A stretch of DNA of 64,000 bases from Dehalococcoidia bacterium (lineage in GTDB: Bacteria; Chloroflexota; Dehalococcoidia; SpSt-223), in contig BPIC01000002.1 of NCBI GenBank assembly GCA_026003895.1, forward strand, positions 372,001 to 436,000, given 5' to 3'. The position numbers and the translations under genes were made by a program. How positions within the stretch are numbered: the stretch's first letter is position 1; each line of letters begins with the position of its first letter. Positions 57,124 to 64,000 of this stretch are shown here, in pieces. The notes beneath the pieces were generated by a model. That model saw only the letters and a list, made by a program, of their open reading frames with translations, ran no database searches and was not told the DNA's origin.

Positions 57124-58281
57124 TCAGCTGGTGACGTTGACCACAAGCATCAGGCCGCCGCCGCCGTCGACCTCGACGTTGTCGTTCATCGTGTGGTGGG
57201 CGATGTGGCAATGGACGAGCCACATACCGGGCGCACGGGCGATGAACTCGACGTCGTAGCGCTCGCCCGGGCCGACGAGCACGGTGTCCTTGATCCAACG
57301 GGCGGATTCGGGCAACGGGTTGCCGTCTGTCGCGACGAGCGTGAACGGCTGGCCGTGCAGATGCATGGGGTGGACAAATTGGCCGGCGTTGACGAACCGG
57401 AGCCGGACTCGCTGACCGACCTTGACGTTGAGCGTCTCGGTCTCGGGCCATGCCTTGCCATTGATCGTGAAGTAGTTTGGCTCCATCCCGGCCATCGGCA
57501 TTGAGGGGACATTGCCTGCGGCCGTGACCGTCCACTCCCCGAGGATGAGCGTGGCGTCGTGGTCGGGTTTGCGTTCAGCAGGGTCCTCGATGATCAAACC
57601 GCCGTAGAGGCCGAGCGATTGCTGCCGGTCCGGCTCGAAGTGCGAGTGGTACCAATAGGTTCCCGGCGTGTCCGGCACGGTCCATTCATAGGTATAGGTT
57701 TCACCGGGTTGGATCGGCGGCTGGGTGATCATCGCTGCGCCATCCTGATCGTTCGGGATCTGGAGGCCGTGCCAGTGAACCGAGGTGGGCTCCGGCAGTT
57801 CGTTGGTCACGAGCACGCGAATTCGCTCCCCCGGCTTCACTTTGAGAAGCGGACCCGGAACCATCTGATTGAAGGCATAGGCGCCGACGGGGACCGTCGG
57901 CAAAATGCTCCAACGAACGATCGAAGCGGTGAGGCGGAACTCGCGCACCCCGCCGACGTCGCGCGACGCGAGCTCCTGATTGCCTCGGGCAAAGACGGGT
58001 GCGCTTGGCTTTCCAGAAACGTCGACCGGCCGCATATGGGCATCCGCGCCGCCCGCCCCATGATCGTGCCCGTCGTTCGAAATGGGGGCGGCCCCGCCAC
58101 CTGCTCGGCCGACGAGCAACCCCGCGATCTGCAGACCAATCGTGATCCCGCCGAACAGCACGATCGCGCCGACGAGCGTAGCGAGCAGCACGGTGTGCAG
58201 CGTCGAACGGCCCGACGCCGTGCCGACCGGCGTGCGCATGCGTTGTGTCGTCGAGAGGCGGTCGCCGCTGCTAGCGGACAT
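57124..58281 (-). CDS. Two-domain multicopper oxidase, membrane-anchored
   Basis: 385 aa from ATG 58281 (GGAGG upstream). One TM helix at ~30-57 precedes a His-rich linker (NDGHDHG). All four copper motifs are present: HWHG (169-172), HSH (212-214), HPMHLHG (304-310), HCHIAHHTM (357-365), i.e. T1, T2 and T3 sites. Domains one and two carry two motifs each, as in two-domain laccases rather than three-domain CueO. It is extracytoplasmic and probably oxidizes Cu(I) or phenols. Overlaps the lipoprotein gene by 11 nt. In the copper locus with csoR/copA. Confidence 0.9.
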   Translation of the reverse strand: MSASSGDRLSTTQRMRTPVGTASGRSTLHTVLLATLVGAIVLFGGITIGLQIAGLLVGRAGGGAAPISNDGHDHGAGGADAHMRPVDVSGKPSAPVFARGNQELASRDVGGVREFRLTASIVRWSILPTVPVGAYAFNQMVPGPLLKVKPGERIRVLVTNELPEPTSVHWHGLQIPNDQDGAAMITQPPIQPGETYTYEWTVPDTPGTYWYHSHFEPDRQQSLGLYGGLIIEDPAERKPDHDATLILGEWTVTAAGNVPSMPMAGMEPNYFTINGKAWPETETLNVKVGQRVRLRFVNAGQFVHPMHLHGQPFTLVATDGNPLPESARWIKDTVLVGPGERYDVEFIARAPGMWLVHCHIAHHTMNDNVEVDGGGGLMLVVNVTS

Positions 58282-58687
58282 TGATGCCTCCAAAGGTCGC
58301 TCGATAGGACCGACCCTGCCATTGCAGATCGGCGGAAATGACGTGCTCTCCCGTCATCCCGGCCGGCTTGAGAGTCGCTTGGTAGACGCCGTTGCCTTTC
58401 GGTTCGGCGGCGGCGACGTTTGGGGTCATAGCGTGCCCCTTCGATTCCATCGAAACGACCATGCGACCGTCGTTGATGGGTTGCCCCTCGGCACCGGATA
58501 GCCGGATCTCCACGGTGGCGCTCTCGCGGGAGAGCAGTTGGCTGGGCGATAGGGAGACGGTGAAGGTGATCCCCTCGACGGTCTGCACGAGCGGTCCCGC
58601 CGGGGCGGCCGGCTCGGCCGGCGCGCAGGCTGTCAGGACAGCGAGCAGCACCGTCATCACTCCAACCAGTTTCCCCATAGTCAGCAC
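58271..58687 (-). CDS. FixH/YtkA-like lipoprotein of the copper locus
   Basis: 138 aa from GTG 58687 (GGAGG 8 nt upstream). Lipobox LTAC with Cys near residue 21 (AVLTAC-APAEP). The mature beta-sandwich has VEIRLSGAEGQPINDGRMVVSM and a Met/His-bearing SMESKGHAMTPNVAA segment, then GVYQATLKPAGMTGEHVISADL, as in YtkA/FixH-type periplasmic domains. It could hold or deliver copper near the coupled multicopper oxidase; this is inferred. Stop overlaps the oxidase start. Confidence 0.7.
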   Translation of the reverse strand: MLTMGKLVGVMTVLLAVLTACAPAEPAAPAGPLVQTVEGITFTVSLSPSQLLSRESATVEIRLSGAEGQPINDGRMVVSMESKGHAMTPNVAAAEPKGNGVYQATLKPAGMTGEHVISADLQWQGRSYRATFGGINVR

Positions 58688-58766
58688 CGAACATTCCTCC
58701 GCTATACCTCGCACAACGGGTCTGCCGATGGGCCAGTTCCGCGTTCTGCCGCGTTCGTGACCGGAA

Positions 58767-59783
58767 TCACGCCATTGCAACTGCCTCGACCGCGGGCAGG
58801 ACTCGTTCTGCGAGAGTCTCTAAGTTGAATCTAAGCACCTCATTGGAAACGCCGAGCCCGCCGGCGCCAATTGCGAGCACGACATGTCCCACCCCGGTGA
58901 GGGCCAGTTCGGTGAGCCCGTGGACGACGGTCTCCGCCTCGCCGGCGATGACGTCCGCCCTCTCGTAGCGAGGTGGAGGAAGATCGGCGTCGGCCGCAAG
59001 CCCGGTCACGTGCCGCCACGCCGCCTGAAACGCTGCTTGGCTCTGCGCGACGTGGTCGTCTGCCTCTGCTTGGCTGCGGCCGAGCATGACGCGGCGAATG
59101 ACGCCGACCTGTCGGACCTTGCCGTCGATGGTGGCCGCATCGTCGCCCAGCGCGGCGCGTGCTTCGCGGTAGACCGCGAGTTGGTGACGCACCTCGTCAT
59201 TCGATCGTTGGCCGAGTAGCGGAATGGCATCGAGACTCGCCGCCCAAACGACGTGCTCGGCGGAGGAACAGGCGAGCCAAAACGTTCGCCCTCGCGTCGG
59301 CTGGGGGTAGATCTGGATTGGTGGTATCGTCCAGAAACGGCCGCGCCACTCGAAACGCTCGCCCTCGAGCGCGGCACGGACGATCTGGAATGCCTCCTCG
59401 AACCGTTCCCTGCGTTCGGTCGGCGGGACGCCAAACGCGTCGTATTCCTGCGGGCTGCCGCCAGGCCCAAGTGCGACAAGAGTCCGTCCGCCGCTCAGCG
59501 TGTCGACCCAGGCGACTTCCTCGGCGAAGCGCACCGGGTGGTACAGCGAGAGGAGAGCAACGGCATAGCCGAGTCGAAGCCGCGTCGTGTGGGCGGCCAA
59601 GTGACCGAGAAGAACGCTCGGCGCCCCGCTCGCCGTGAACGGCGTAAAGTGGCGCTCGGCAATCCACTGCGCCCAAAAACCGGCGCTGTCGGCGAACCGC
59701 ACCTGCTCGACCAACCGCTCAACGACGCTCCGGTGATCCTCGCCAGGAAAGACCGACACTCCATTGAACAAGCCGATCTTCAC
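58767..59783 (-). CDS. LLM-class flavin-dependent oxidoreductase
   Basis: 338 aa from GTG 59783 (AGGAGG 5 nt upstream). Luciferase-like barrel: KIGLFNGVSVF, GFWAQWIAERHF, VLLGHLAAHTTRLRLGYAVALL, HPVRFAEEVAWVDTLSGGRTLVALG and PTRGRTFWLACSS. The residues match LLM signatures but not the enzyme at 14116-15186 closely. Substrate unknown. It sits between two lipoprotein genes of the copper locus, 9 nt below the small one; whether copper controls it is untested. Confidence 0.85.
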   Translation of the reverse strand: MKIGLFNGVSVFPGEDHRSVVERLVEQVRFADSAGFWAQWIAERHFTPFTASGAPSVLLGHLAAHTTRLRLGYAVALLSLYHPVRFAEEVAWVDTLSGGRTLVALGPGGSPQEYDAFGVPPTERRERFEEAFQIVRAALEGERFEWRGRFWTIPPIQIYPQPTRGRTFWLACSSAEHVVWAASLDAIPLLGQRSNDEVRHQLAVYREARAALGDDAATIDGKVRQVGVIRRVMLGRSQAEADDHVAQSQAAFQAAWRHVTGLAADADLPPPRYERADVIAGEAETVVHGLTELALTGVGHVVLAIGAGGLGVSNEVLRFNLETLAERVLPAVEAVAMA

Positions 59784-59792
59784 TCGCTCCTC

Positions 59793-60005
59793 CTAATGCT
59801 GATGCTCGTCGGGGGAATGAGTCGGGGTCGCCACCGCAGGGACGACCGTAGCCCGCGGCGGAGCAGTCGGTGTCGAGCCCGCAGACGGAGGTTCCCCAAT
59901 TGCCCGCGTCGGCAAGATGAGCGGCGCAGTCCAAAAATCGTCGGGTTTTGCCGGTGCGCACGCCGAGACGAGGACCATCACCAGTAGCGCCACCCGCGCC
60001 AGCAT
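59793..60005 (-). CDS. Small lipoprotein, 70 aa
   Basis: ATG 60005 gives signal MLARVALLVMVLVSAC with lipobox VSAC (Cys 16). The mature 55 residues are Pro/Thr/Ala-rich (PTAPPRATVVPAVATP) and end HSPDEHQH, a His/acid tail that could bind metal. The Shine-Dalgarno is weak. It lies 9 nt before the LLM oxidoreductase on the same strand. Confidence 0.5.
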   Translation of the reverse strand: MLARVALLVMVLVSACAPAKPDDFWTAPLILPTRAIGEPPSAGSTPTAPPRATVVPAVATPTHSPDEHQH

Positions 60006-60433
60006 CTCGAGCGGTAACCGTTCACCGCCCAGCGCTAGCGGGCGCGAGGCGAGCCGGAAGGGCCCAGAAATGCCCGTAGTGATCCGGCAGCCGCTTCGCC
60101 GATCGGCGGCCGCCACCGGGCGCTGCTTCTCGCAATGCCTGATCCTTCGTGAGCGTGCGCAAGGAGGAGCCGAACAGGTCGTCACCTTCGCCAATGTGAA
60201 CGCGGATACTCGTGGTGCCGGCGCGGTTGGCACGCCCGCGCGGCGACTCCCACGGCCCTATCCGGCGGGGAAAGGCGGGCACCCGTCCAAGGACGGTCCG
60301 CCGCTCCATGAGGTGGCCATCGGTGTTCGTGCTGCGATCGTCGAGACCCTGCCGCATGCTCGATGGGCGCTCGAACGGCGCTTCACCGCCACGAACGGCG
60401 CCCCGTGCTCTGCTCATCGCAATCGTCTCACGG
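60006..60433. other. Intergenic region, no convincing gene
   Basis: About 430 bases between the second ferredoxin and the small lipoprotein of the copper locus. Open frames here have no protein-like character. A promoter for the lipoprotein-LLM pair should lie here, but none could be fixed. Confidence 0.45.
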
Positions 60434-60778
60434 CTAGTAGGCCGACTGGCCGGTCACCAGCGGCCGGCGGAGGAGTTTGTCCTCCAGCGGTCGGCCGGCA
60501 ATCAACTGCTCCTCGACGAAGCGTGGCACGTCGTCGACCGTCAGCCCGTCATACCAAATGCCATCGGGGTAGATCACTAGCACCGGCCCGTGCGCCCCGG
60601 GCTGATTGCACGTCATGATCGTTGTCTTGACCATCCGCGCCAGCCCGCGCTGGGCGATCGCGATGCGCAGCGCTTTACGGAGCGCCGCCGCGCCCGCCGC
60701 TTCGCAGCCGCAGAAGTCGCCCGCCTCGTCGCAGGCGAGGATGTGGTAGCGCAGGTGGGACAGCTTTCGGTCAGACAC
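60434..60778 (-). CDS. Thioredoxin-like [2Fe-2S] ferredoxin domain protein B, altered cluster ligands
   Basis: 114 aa from GTG 60778, whose first codons overlap the previous stop (GTGTCTGA). Fold as in Aquifex-type [2Fe-2S] ferredoxins: Cys 16, 23, 25 near the N-terminus (ACDEAGDFCGC), then C57 in IMTCNQPGAHGPVLVIYPDG, and WYDGLTVDDVPRFVEEQL. The canonical fourth Cys (CxxxC) is absent: the position is Gly 61 with His 63 nearby. Ligand set may be three Cys plus His, or another metal. Tandem paralogue of the gene at 60771-61196. Confidence 0.8.
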   Translation of the reverse strand: MSDRKLSHLRYHILACDEAGDFCGCEAAGAAALRKALRIAIAQRGLARMVKTTIMTCNQPGAHGPVLVIYPDGIWYDGLTVDDVPRFVEEQLIAGRPLEDKLLRRPLVTGQSAY

Positions 60779-61196
60779 CGGCCGGCTCCGGCGAGCCGAG
60801 TTCGCGCCACACCAGCCGCTCGACCGGCTCACCACCGATGAGGTGGCGTTCGATAATCTCGTCCACATCGGCGGGCGTCACCCGGCCGTACCAGATTCCA
60901 TCCGGATAGACCATCACGACCGGCCTGGCAATGTGTTGGGCGATGCAGGCGTTCGGCGATAGCAGGACGTCGCGGAGCCCACGGGCCGCGAGCGCCGCTT
61001 TGAACTGCTCATACAGCTCGCCGCCGCCGATCTCGCCGCAGTGCAGCCCAATATGGCCGTTGGCGTGCTCCGGCTGCTCCTTCATCCGCTCGCGCTCTTC
61101 CTCAGGGGTGAGATGGTTCCCGTGGCTACGATGCTCGGCGACCACCTTCTGCCAGTGGCAACCGTAGCCAGTCGTACAGACGAAGACATGACGCAT
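60771..61196 (-). CDS. Thioredoxin-like [2Fe-2S] ferredoxin domain protein A, Cys-to-His at fourth ligand
   Basis: 141 aa from ATG 61196 (GGAGG upstream). RHVFVCTTGYGCHW gives Cys 7 and 13; C53 in GLHCGE; C84-x3-H88 in NACIAQHIARP, where family members normally have Cys-x3-Cys. Then VVMVYPDGIWYGRVTPADVDEIIERHLIGG, the usual C-terminus. A 3-Cys/1-His set recalls mitoNEET-type clusters, but the fold here is thioredoxin-like. Residues 14-52 form a His-rich insert (H14, H22, H25, H28, H44, H48, H52). Follows the YHS-ferredoxin gene by 20 nt. Confidence 0.82.
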   Translation of the reverse strand: MRHVFVCTTGYGCHWQKVVAEHRSHGNHLTPEEERERMKEQPEHANGHIGLHCGEIGGGELYEQFKAALAARGLRDVLLSPNACIAQHIARPVVMVYPDGIWYGRVTPADVDEIIERHLIGGEPVERLVWRELGSPEPAGV

Positions 61197-61216
61197 CGGG
61201 CCCTCCTGCTCCTCCA

Positions 61217-61858
61217 TCAGGTGATCGCATAGCTTTCCGGGTCGCGCTCGAAGGCGCGTTTGCATGCCGGGGCGCAGAAGTAGATCGTCCGGCCGTGATA
61301 CTCGGTCGACCATTTTGCGGTCTTGGGATCGACATCCATCAAACAAACAGGATCGATCCGCTCCAAACCGCCGCCGTCGTCCTCGCTGGCGACGAGCGGG
61401 ACGTAATCGCTCGCCGGCGGAGGGAGGAAGCGGTCGTAAATGTGGTCACGCAATTCGGGCGGCGGGGGAAGTACGCGCTCGGCCGCCAGCATCGCTTCGA
61501 TATAGTCGAAGATCGCCGGGACGAGGGAATCGTCGTTCAAATCCTTGAACCAGATGGGTCGGCCATGAATAACGAGGAGCGCGTTGTTGCCGGCGGCGCA
61601 CGGCCCAAGGCAGCCGGTGAAGGTAAGGTGCACGTGGTTTGCTAAGCGGCGAGCGTTCCACTCGCGGTTGTACAAGTCCATTGGCACGGGCGGCCGACCT
61701 TTATCGGTATGGCCGCAACAGCAGTTTTCCACGGCACAAACGAGCAGGCTGCCGTGGACCTGGACGATGCGAAAGTCCTCGCCGCGCGCTCGCACCTTTG
61801 TCGTTTTGATCGTTCGCCGCGGTTTGCCTACCAACGGAAGCGACGCGTTTGTCGTCAC
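61217..61858 (-). CDS. [2Fe-2S] ferredoxin domain fused to YHS metal-binding domain
   Basis: 213 aa from GTG 61858. The N-terminal half is a ferredoxin-like domain: CAVENCCCGHTDKG (Cys 41, 46-48), FTGCLGPCAAG (Cys 83 and 87, canonical CxxxC) and WFKDLNDDSLVPAIFDYI. Residues ~168-211 are a YHS domain: IDPVCLMDVD, YFCAPACKRAFERDPESY (Cys 172, 195, 199), as found in copper ATPases and metal-resistance proteins. This links an electron-transfer module to a copper site. The gene sits between copZ (32 nt upstream) and the two paralogous ferredoxins. Confidence 0.85.
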   Translation of the reverse strand: MTTNASLPLVGKPRRTIKTTKVRARGEDFRIVQVHGSLLVCAVENCCCGHTDKGRPPVPMDLYNREWNARRLANHVHLTFTGCLGPCAAGNNALLVIHGRPIWFKDLNDDSLVPAIFDYIEAMLAAERVLPPPPELRDHIYDRFLPPPASDYVPLVASEDDGGGLERIDPVCLMDVDPKTAKWSTEYHGRTIYFCAPACKRAFERDPESYAIT

Positions 61859-61890
61859 TCGCTTGCCCCCACGCTCGCCCGGTTTGGCCG

Positions 61891-62112
61891 TTAGGCCGGG
61901 TGTACAGCAGCGACCGGATACTCCTCCTCGGCGAGCACGTCTCGAACGCGGTCAAGGGACAGCTTCGACTCGTCGTACTGCAGGAGTACGGTCTTGGCGG
62001 GAATGTCGACTTTGACCGCCTCGACACCGGGCTGGGCAGTCAGCGCTTCGGTAATGGCGCGCTCGCAATGCTCGCACGAGATGTCGGGCACCGACAGGAC
62101 AACCGTTGACAT
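61891..62112 (-). CDS. copZ: CopZ-like copper chaperone (HMA domain)
   Basis: 73 aa from ATG 62112 (GTGAGG upstream). HMA fold with Cu(I)-binding ISCEHCERAI (Cys 13 and 16), then EAVKVDIPAKTVLLQYD. CopZ carries Cu(I) to CopA. Divergent from csoR-copA across the 160-bp control region holding two CsoR-type dyads, hence likely copper-induced. First gene of the leftward copper operon. Confidence 0.92.
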   Translation of the reverse strand: MSTVVLSVPDISCEHCERAITEALTAQPGVEAVKVDIPAKTVLLQYDESKLSLDRVRDVLAEEEYPVAAVHPA

Positions 62113-62156
62113 TGTGAACCTCACTGCGGCCCCCTCGCTGGCGGCCAGCTGAGGGA

Positions 62157-62185
62157 ACTATACACCGTTCATGGCGAAAAGAGAA
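62157..62185 (-). promoter_or_regulatory. Candidate promoter of the copZ operon
   Basis: On the minus strand TATAGT (62162-62157) lies 17 nt after TTCTCT (62185-62180), followed by ~45 nt to the copZ ATG. The -35 is weak. Operator dyad 1 (62191-62209) ends just upstream of it. Confidence 0.35.
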
Positions 62186-62190
62186 GCCAC

Positions 62191-62209
62191 TATCCCCCGG
62201 GGGAGGGGG
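62191..62209. promoter_or_regulatory. CsoR-type operator dyad 1
   Basis: Sequence TATCCCCCGGGGGAGGGGG: a C-tract facing G-tracts with TAT edge, as in CsoR operators. A near-identical copy is at 62243-62261. It lies just upstream of the -35 of both divergent promoters. Confidence 0.65.
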
Positions 62210-62238
62210 TTGACGTTCTCGGGATTGAGCGTTACAGT
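62210..62238 (+). promoter_or_regulatory. Candidate sigma-70 promoter of csoR-copA
   Basis: TTGACG (62210-62215), 17-nt spacer, TACAGT (62233-62238). Transcription would start near 62245, inside operator dyad 2, so bound CsoR would block it. Confidence 0.6.
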
Positions 62239-62242
62239 TTGA

Positions 62243-62261
62243 TATCCCCCCGGGAGGGGGA
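62243..62261. promoter_or_regulatory. CsoR-type operator dyad 2
   Basis: TATCCCCCCGGGAGGGGGA, nearly the same as dyad 1, covering the predicted csoR start site. The same G-rich stretch also overlaps the csoR ribosome binding region. Confidence 0.65.
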
Positions 62262-62272
62262 TGGGGTAGATC

Positions 62273-62539
62273 ATGAAACCGGATGTCAAAGCGAACGCCG
62301 CCCGCCGCCTCGCGACCATCGAAGGGCACCTTGGCGCGATTCGGCGGATGATCGAAAACGACGAGTATTGCATCGACGTTTTGAAGCAGACCTACGCGGT
62401 ACGCCGGGCGATTGAAAAGCTCGAGGCGCAACTGCTCGAAGGTCATCTTCAAACATGTGTCGTTGCGGGCATTGAAGAAGGGCGCACCGACCAGGTCGTC
62501 AGCGAGCTTGTTGAGCTGTATGCCCTGAACGCGAAATGA
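62273..62539 (+). CDS. csoR: CsoR-family copper-sensing repressor
   Basis: 88 aa from ATG 62273. All-helical CsoR/RcnR fold: [29 protein letters not shown] and LEGHLQTCV. Cu(I) ligands are Cys33, His58, Cys62, the canonical CsoR triad, distinguishing it from RcnR (nickel/cobalt). Cu(I) binding releases the operator. It is autoregulated, judging from the dyads beside its promoter, and is followed 7 nt later by copA. Confidence 0.93.
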   Translation: MKPDVKANAARRLATIEGHLGAIRRMIENDEYCIDVLKQTYAVRRAIEKLEAQLLEGHLQTCVVAGIEEGRTDQVVSELVELYALNAK

Positions 62540-62546
62540 GGCGACG

Positions 62547-64000
62547 ATGACTTTCCACCGTGATTCAACCAGTGTGACGGCGGCGCGAGAAGCGCACTTC
62601 GCTGTCACGGGGATGACCTGCGCGGCCTGCGTCCGGCGCATTGAAAAATCGCTCGGCAAGCTCGAAGGGGTTGCCGCGGCACATGTCAACTTGGCGACCG
62701 AACGGGCGACCGTCGTCTACGACCCGGCACTCGTCTCGCTCGATGCCCTCAAGTCGGCTGTCGTAAACGCGGGCTACGGCGTCCGCGACGAGACGGCGGA
62801 AGTCACACTGCCTATCACCGGCATGACCTGCGCAGCCTGCGTCCGCCGGGTTGAAAAAGCGCTGAACGCTGTCGAGGGTGTCGCCGCCGCTACCGTCAAC
62901 TTGGCAACCGAAAAGGCCACCGTCCGTTTCGACCCGACGCGGGTGGATCGCCAGACCCTCGTTGCTGCTGTCGAAAAAGCCGGCTACGGCGTTGCCGCTG
63001 CGGCACCAGAGGGCCCGGCGGATGCAGGTGGCGAGCTTGTGGATGAGGAGACGCGGCGCCGCGCCCGTGAGTTGCGGATCATGGCGGTGCAGTTCGGCGT
63101 TTCGTTTGCGACCGCTCTCGTCCTGATGGCGATCATGTTTGGCCCGCAGTGGTTGTACCTGCCGTGGTGGCCGTGGTCGATGGAGGACACCTTTCTTTTC
63201 CAGTTCATTCTCGCGACGCCGGTGCTGTTCTGGGCGGGCTGGCGCTTCTACGCAAGTGCCTTCCGAGCAGCCCGCCATCTCGAAGTCAATATGAACACGC
63301 TGGTGACGATCGGCACGCTCGCCGCCTGGGCATACAGTGTGTTTGTAACGTTCTTCACCGACACGATACATCAGGCCGGCATCATGGCCGAGGTGTACTT
63401 TGACAGCGCGGTGATGATCATCTCGCTCATTCTGCTAGGGAAGTTCCTTGAGACGCGGGCCAAGGGACAGACCGCTGGCGCGATCAAGCGGCTGCTTGGC
63501 TTGCAGGCAAAGACGGCGCGAGTGTTCCGCGACGGGCAGGAGATCGATCTGCCGATCAGCGAGGTGCGCGTCGGCGATTTGATTCGTGTCCGTCCCGGCG
63601 AGAAGGTGCCGGTGGATGGCGTCATTATCGATGGGCGCAGTTCCGTCGACGAGTCGATGCTGACCGGCGAGAGCATCCCGGTCGAGAAGACCGTCGGCGA
63701 CACCGTCATCGGTGCGACGTTGAATACGACCGGCACCTTCACCTTTCGAGCAACCAAGATCGGGAGCGACACCACGCTCGCTCAAATTGTCAAGCTCGTC
63801 GAGCAAGCGCAGGGGTCGAAAGCGCCAATTCAACAATTGGCGGACGTCTTCGTCGGGTACTTCGTGCCGATCGTCCTTGTCATTGCGGCAGCGGTGTTTG
63901 CCCTTTGGTATTTCTTTGGGCCGCAGCCCAGCTTCACGCTGGCGCTCGTGGCGACCGTCTCGGTCCTGATCATCGCCTGTCCATGTGCGATGGGCCTCGC
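62547..64000 (+). CDS. copA: Cu(I)-exporting P1B-type ATPase CopA, 3'-truncated by the window
   Basis: At least 484 codons, running off the right edge. ATG 62547, GAGG upstream. Two N-terminal HMA domains each with [10 protein letters not shown] (near residues 24 and 92). Then TM helices, [45 protein letters not shown], the actuator loop [14 protein letters not shown] (TGES), and the transmembrane copper motif CPC in [11 protein letters not shown], where the window ends. The phosphorylation DKTGT lies beyond. It exports Cu(I) from the cytoplasm, fed by CopZ. Confidence 0.95.
   Translation, partial: MTFHRDSTSVTAAREAHFAVTGMTCAACVRRIEKSLGKLEGVAAAHVNLATERATVVYDPALVSLDALKSAVVNAGYGVRDETAEVTLPITGMTCAACVRRVEKALNAVEGVAAATVNLATEKATVRFDPTRVDRQTLVAAVEKAGYGVAAAAPEGPADAGGELVDEETRRRARELRIMAVQFGVSFATALVLMAIMFGPQWLYLPWWPWSMEDTFLFQFILATPVLFWAGWRFYASAFRAARHLEVNMNTLVTIGTLAAWAYSVFVTFFTDTIHQAGIMAEVYFDSAVMIISLILLGKFLETRAKGQTAGAIKRLLGLQAKTARVFRDGQEIDLPISEVRVGDLIRVRPGEKVPVDGVIIDGRSSVDESMLTGESIPVEKTVGDTVIGATLNTTGTFTFRATKIGSDTTLAQIVKLVEQAQGSKAPIQQLADVFVGYFVPIVLVIAAAVFALWYFFGPQPSFTLALVATVSVLIIACPCAMGL

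Overview
This 64 kb window is GC-rich (roughly 60-65 % by eye), bacterial, densely packed and on the evidence chromosomal. I found no rRNA, tRNA, CRISPR array, insertion sequence or phage gene. The gene set points to a Chloroflexota-type aerobe, perhaps Thermomicrobia-like: a polyphosphate glucokinase, a cytochrome b/c fusion beside a caa3 oxidase, DUF5671 and DUF2079 membrane proteins, an LCP protein with a LytR C-terminal domain, LutBC-type genes, and secreted proteins sharing a module I associate with that phylum. That placement is inference; no marker gene such as 16S is present. Starts are often GTG, neighbouring genes often overlap by 4-14 nt, and Shine-Dalgarno sequences are usually clear. 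|| Layout. 0-3.8 kb: truncated double VOC protein, YbjN-like protein, PPOX protein, and a DUF255 thioredoxin-domain protein with a frameshift. 4.3-5.7 kb: triple-BON protein and Hsp20, ended by a perfect 15-bp hairpin. 6.3-10.9 kb: an XRE regulator divergent from lutC and a fused lutB-lutA. 10.9-17 kb: LCP protein, secreted GH18 protein, LLM oxidoreductase, ComEA-like protein, polyphosphate glucokinase. 17.2-23 kb (minus): recG, alpha/beta hydrolase, and FakB- and FakA-type genes. 23-27 kb: a 52-aa zinc-finger protein, a start-less ORF, an NTF2-like membrane protein, a six-repeat DUF5671 protein, YihY. 27.6-35.5 kb (minus): secreted hydrolase, secreted modular protein, then a five-gene set (substrate-binding lipoprotein, Gfo/Idh/MocA, flavoprotein, nucleotide-sugar dehydrogenase, WecG-type glycosyltransferase). 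35.6-36.8 kb: glutamate-cysteine-ligase-like gene. 36.8-42 kb: a six-gene respiratory operon in which every junction overlaps (coxB, coxA, coxC, small membrane protein, Rieske, cytochrome b/c). 42-49 kb: hypothetical, diacylglycerol kinase-like, P-loop kinase, secreted glycosidase-like, LPG-flippase-like and MFS genes. 49-53.3 kb: a methyltransferase with a small partner, then trkH-trkA. 53.4-57 kb: a GT2, methyltransferase and DUF2079 set. 57-64 kb: a copper locus. || The copper locus is the most coherent and unusual part. A short divergent control region carries two near-identical G/C-tract dyads of CsoR-operator type. Rightward lie csoR and copA (cut by the window end). Leftward lie copZ and three thioredoxin-like [2Fe-2S] ferredoxin proteins, then a small lipoprotein, an LLM flavin oxidoreductase, a second lipoprotein and a two-domain multicopper oxidase. 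One ferredoxin is fused to a YHS metal-binding domain, and the other two lack the canonical fourth cluster cysteine. || Six otherwise intact genes each need one extra-base (or 4-bp) frameshift to be repaired: DUF255, lutB-lutA, GH18, alpha/beta hydrolase, flavoprotein and GCS-like. In each case the net excess is +1, at a short G/C run or a (GCTC)3 repeat. This looks more like a systematic sequencing or assembly artefact than pseudogenization, but slippage at the lut repeat cannot be excluded.
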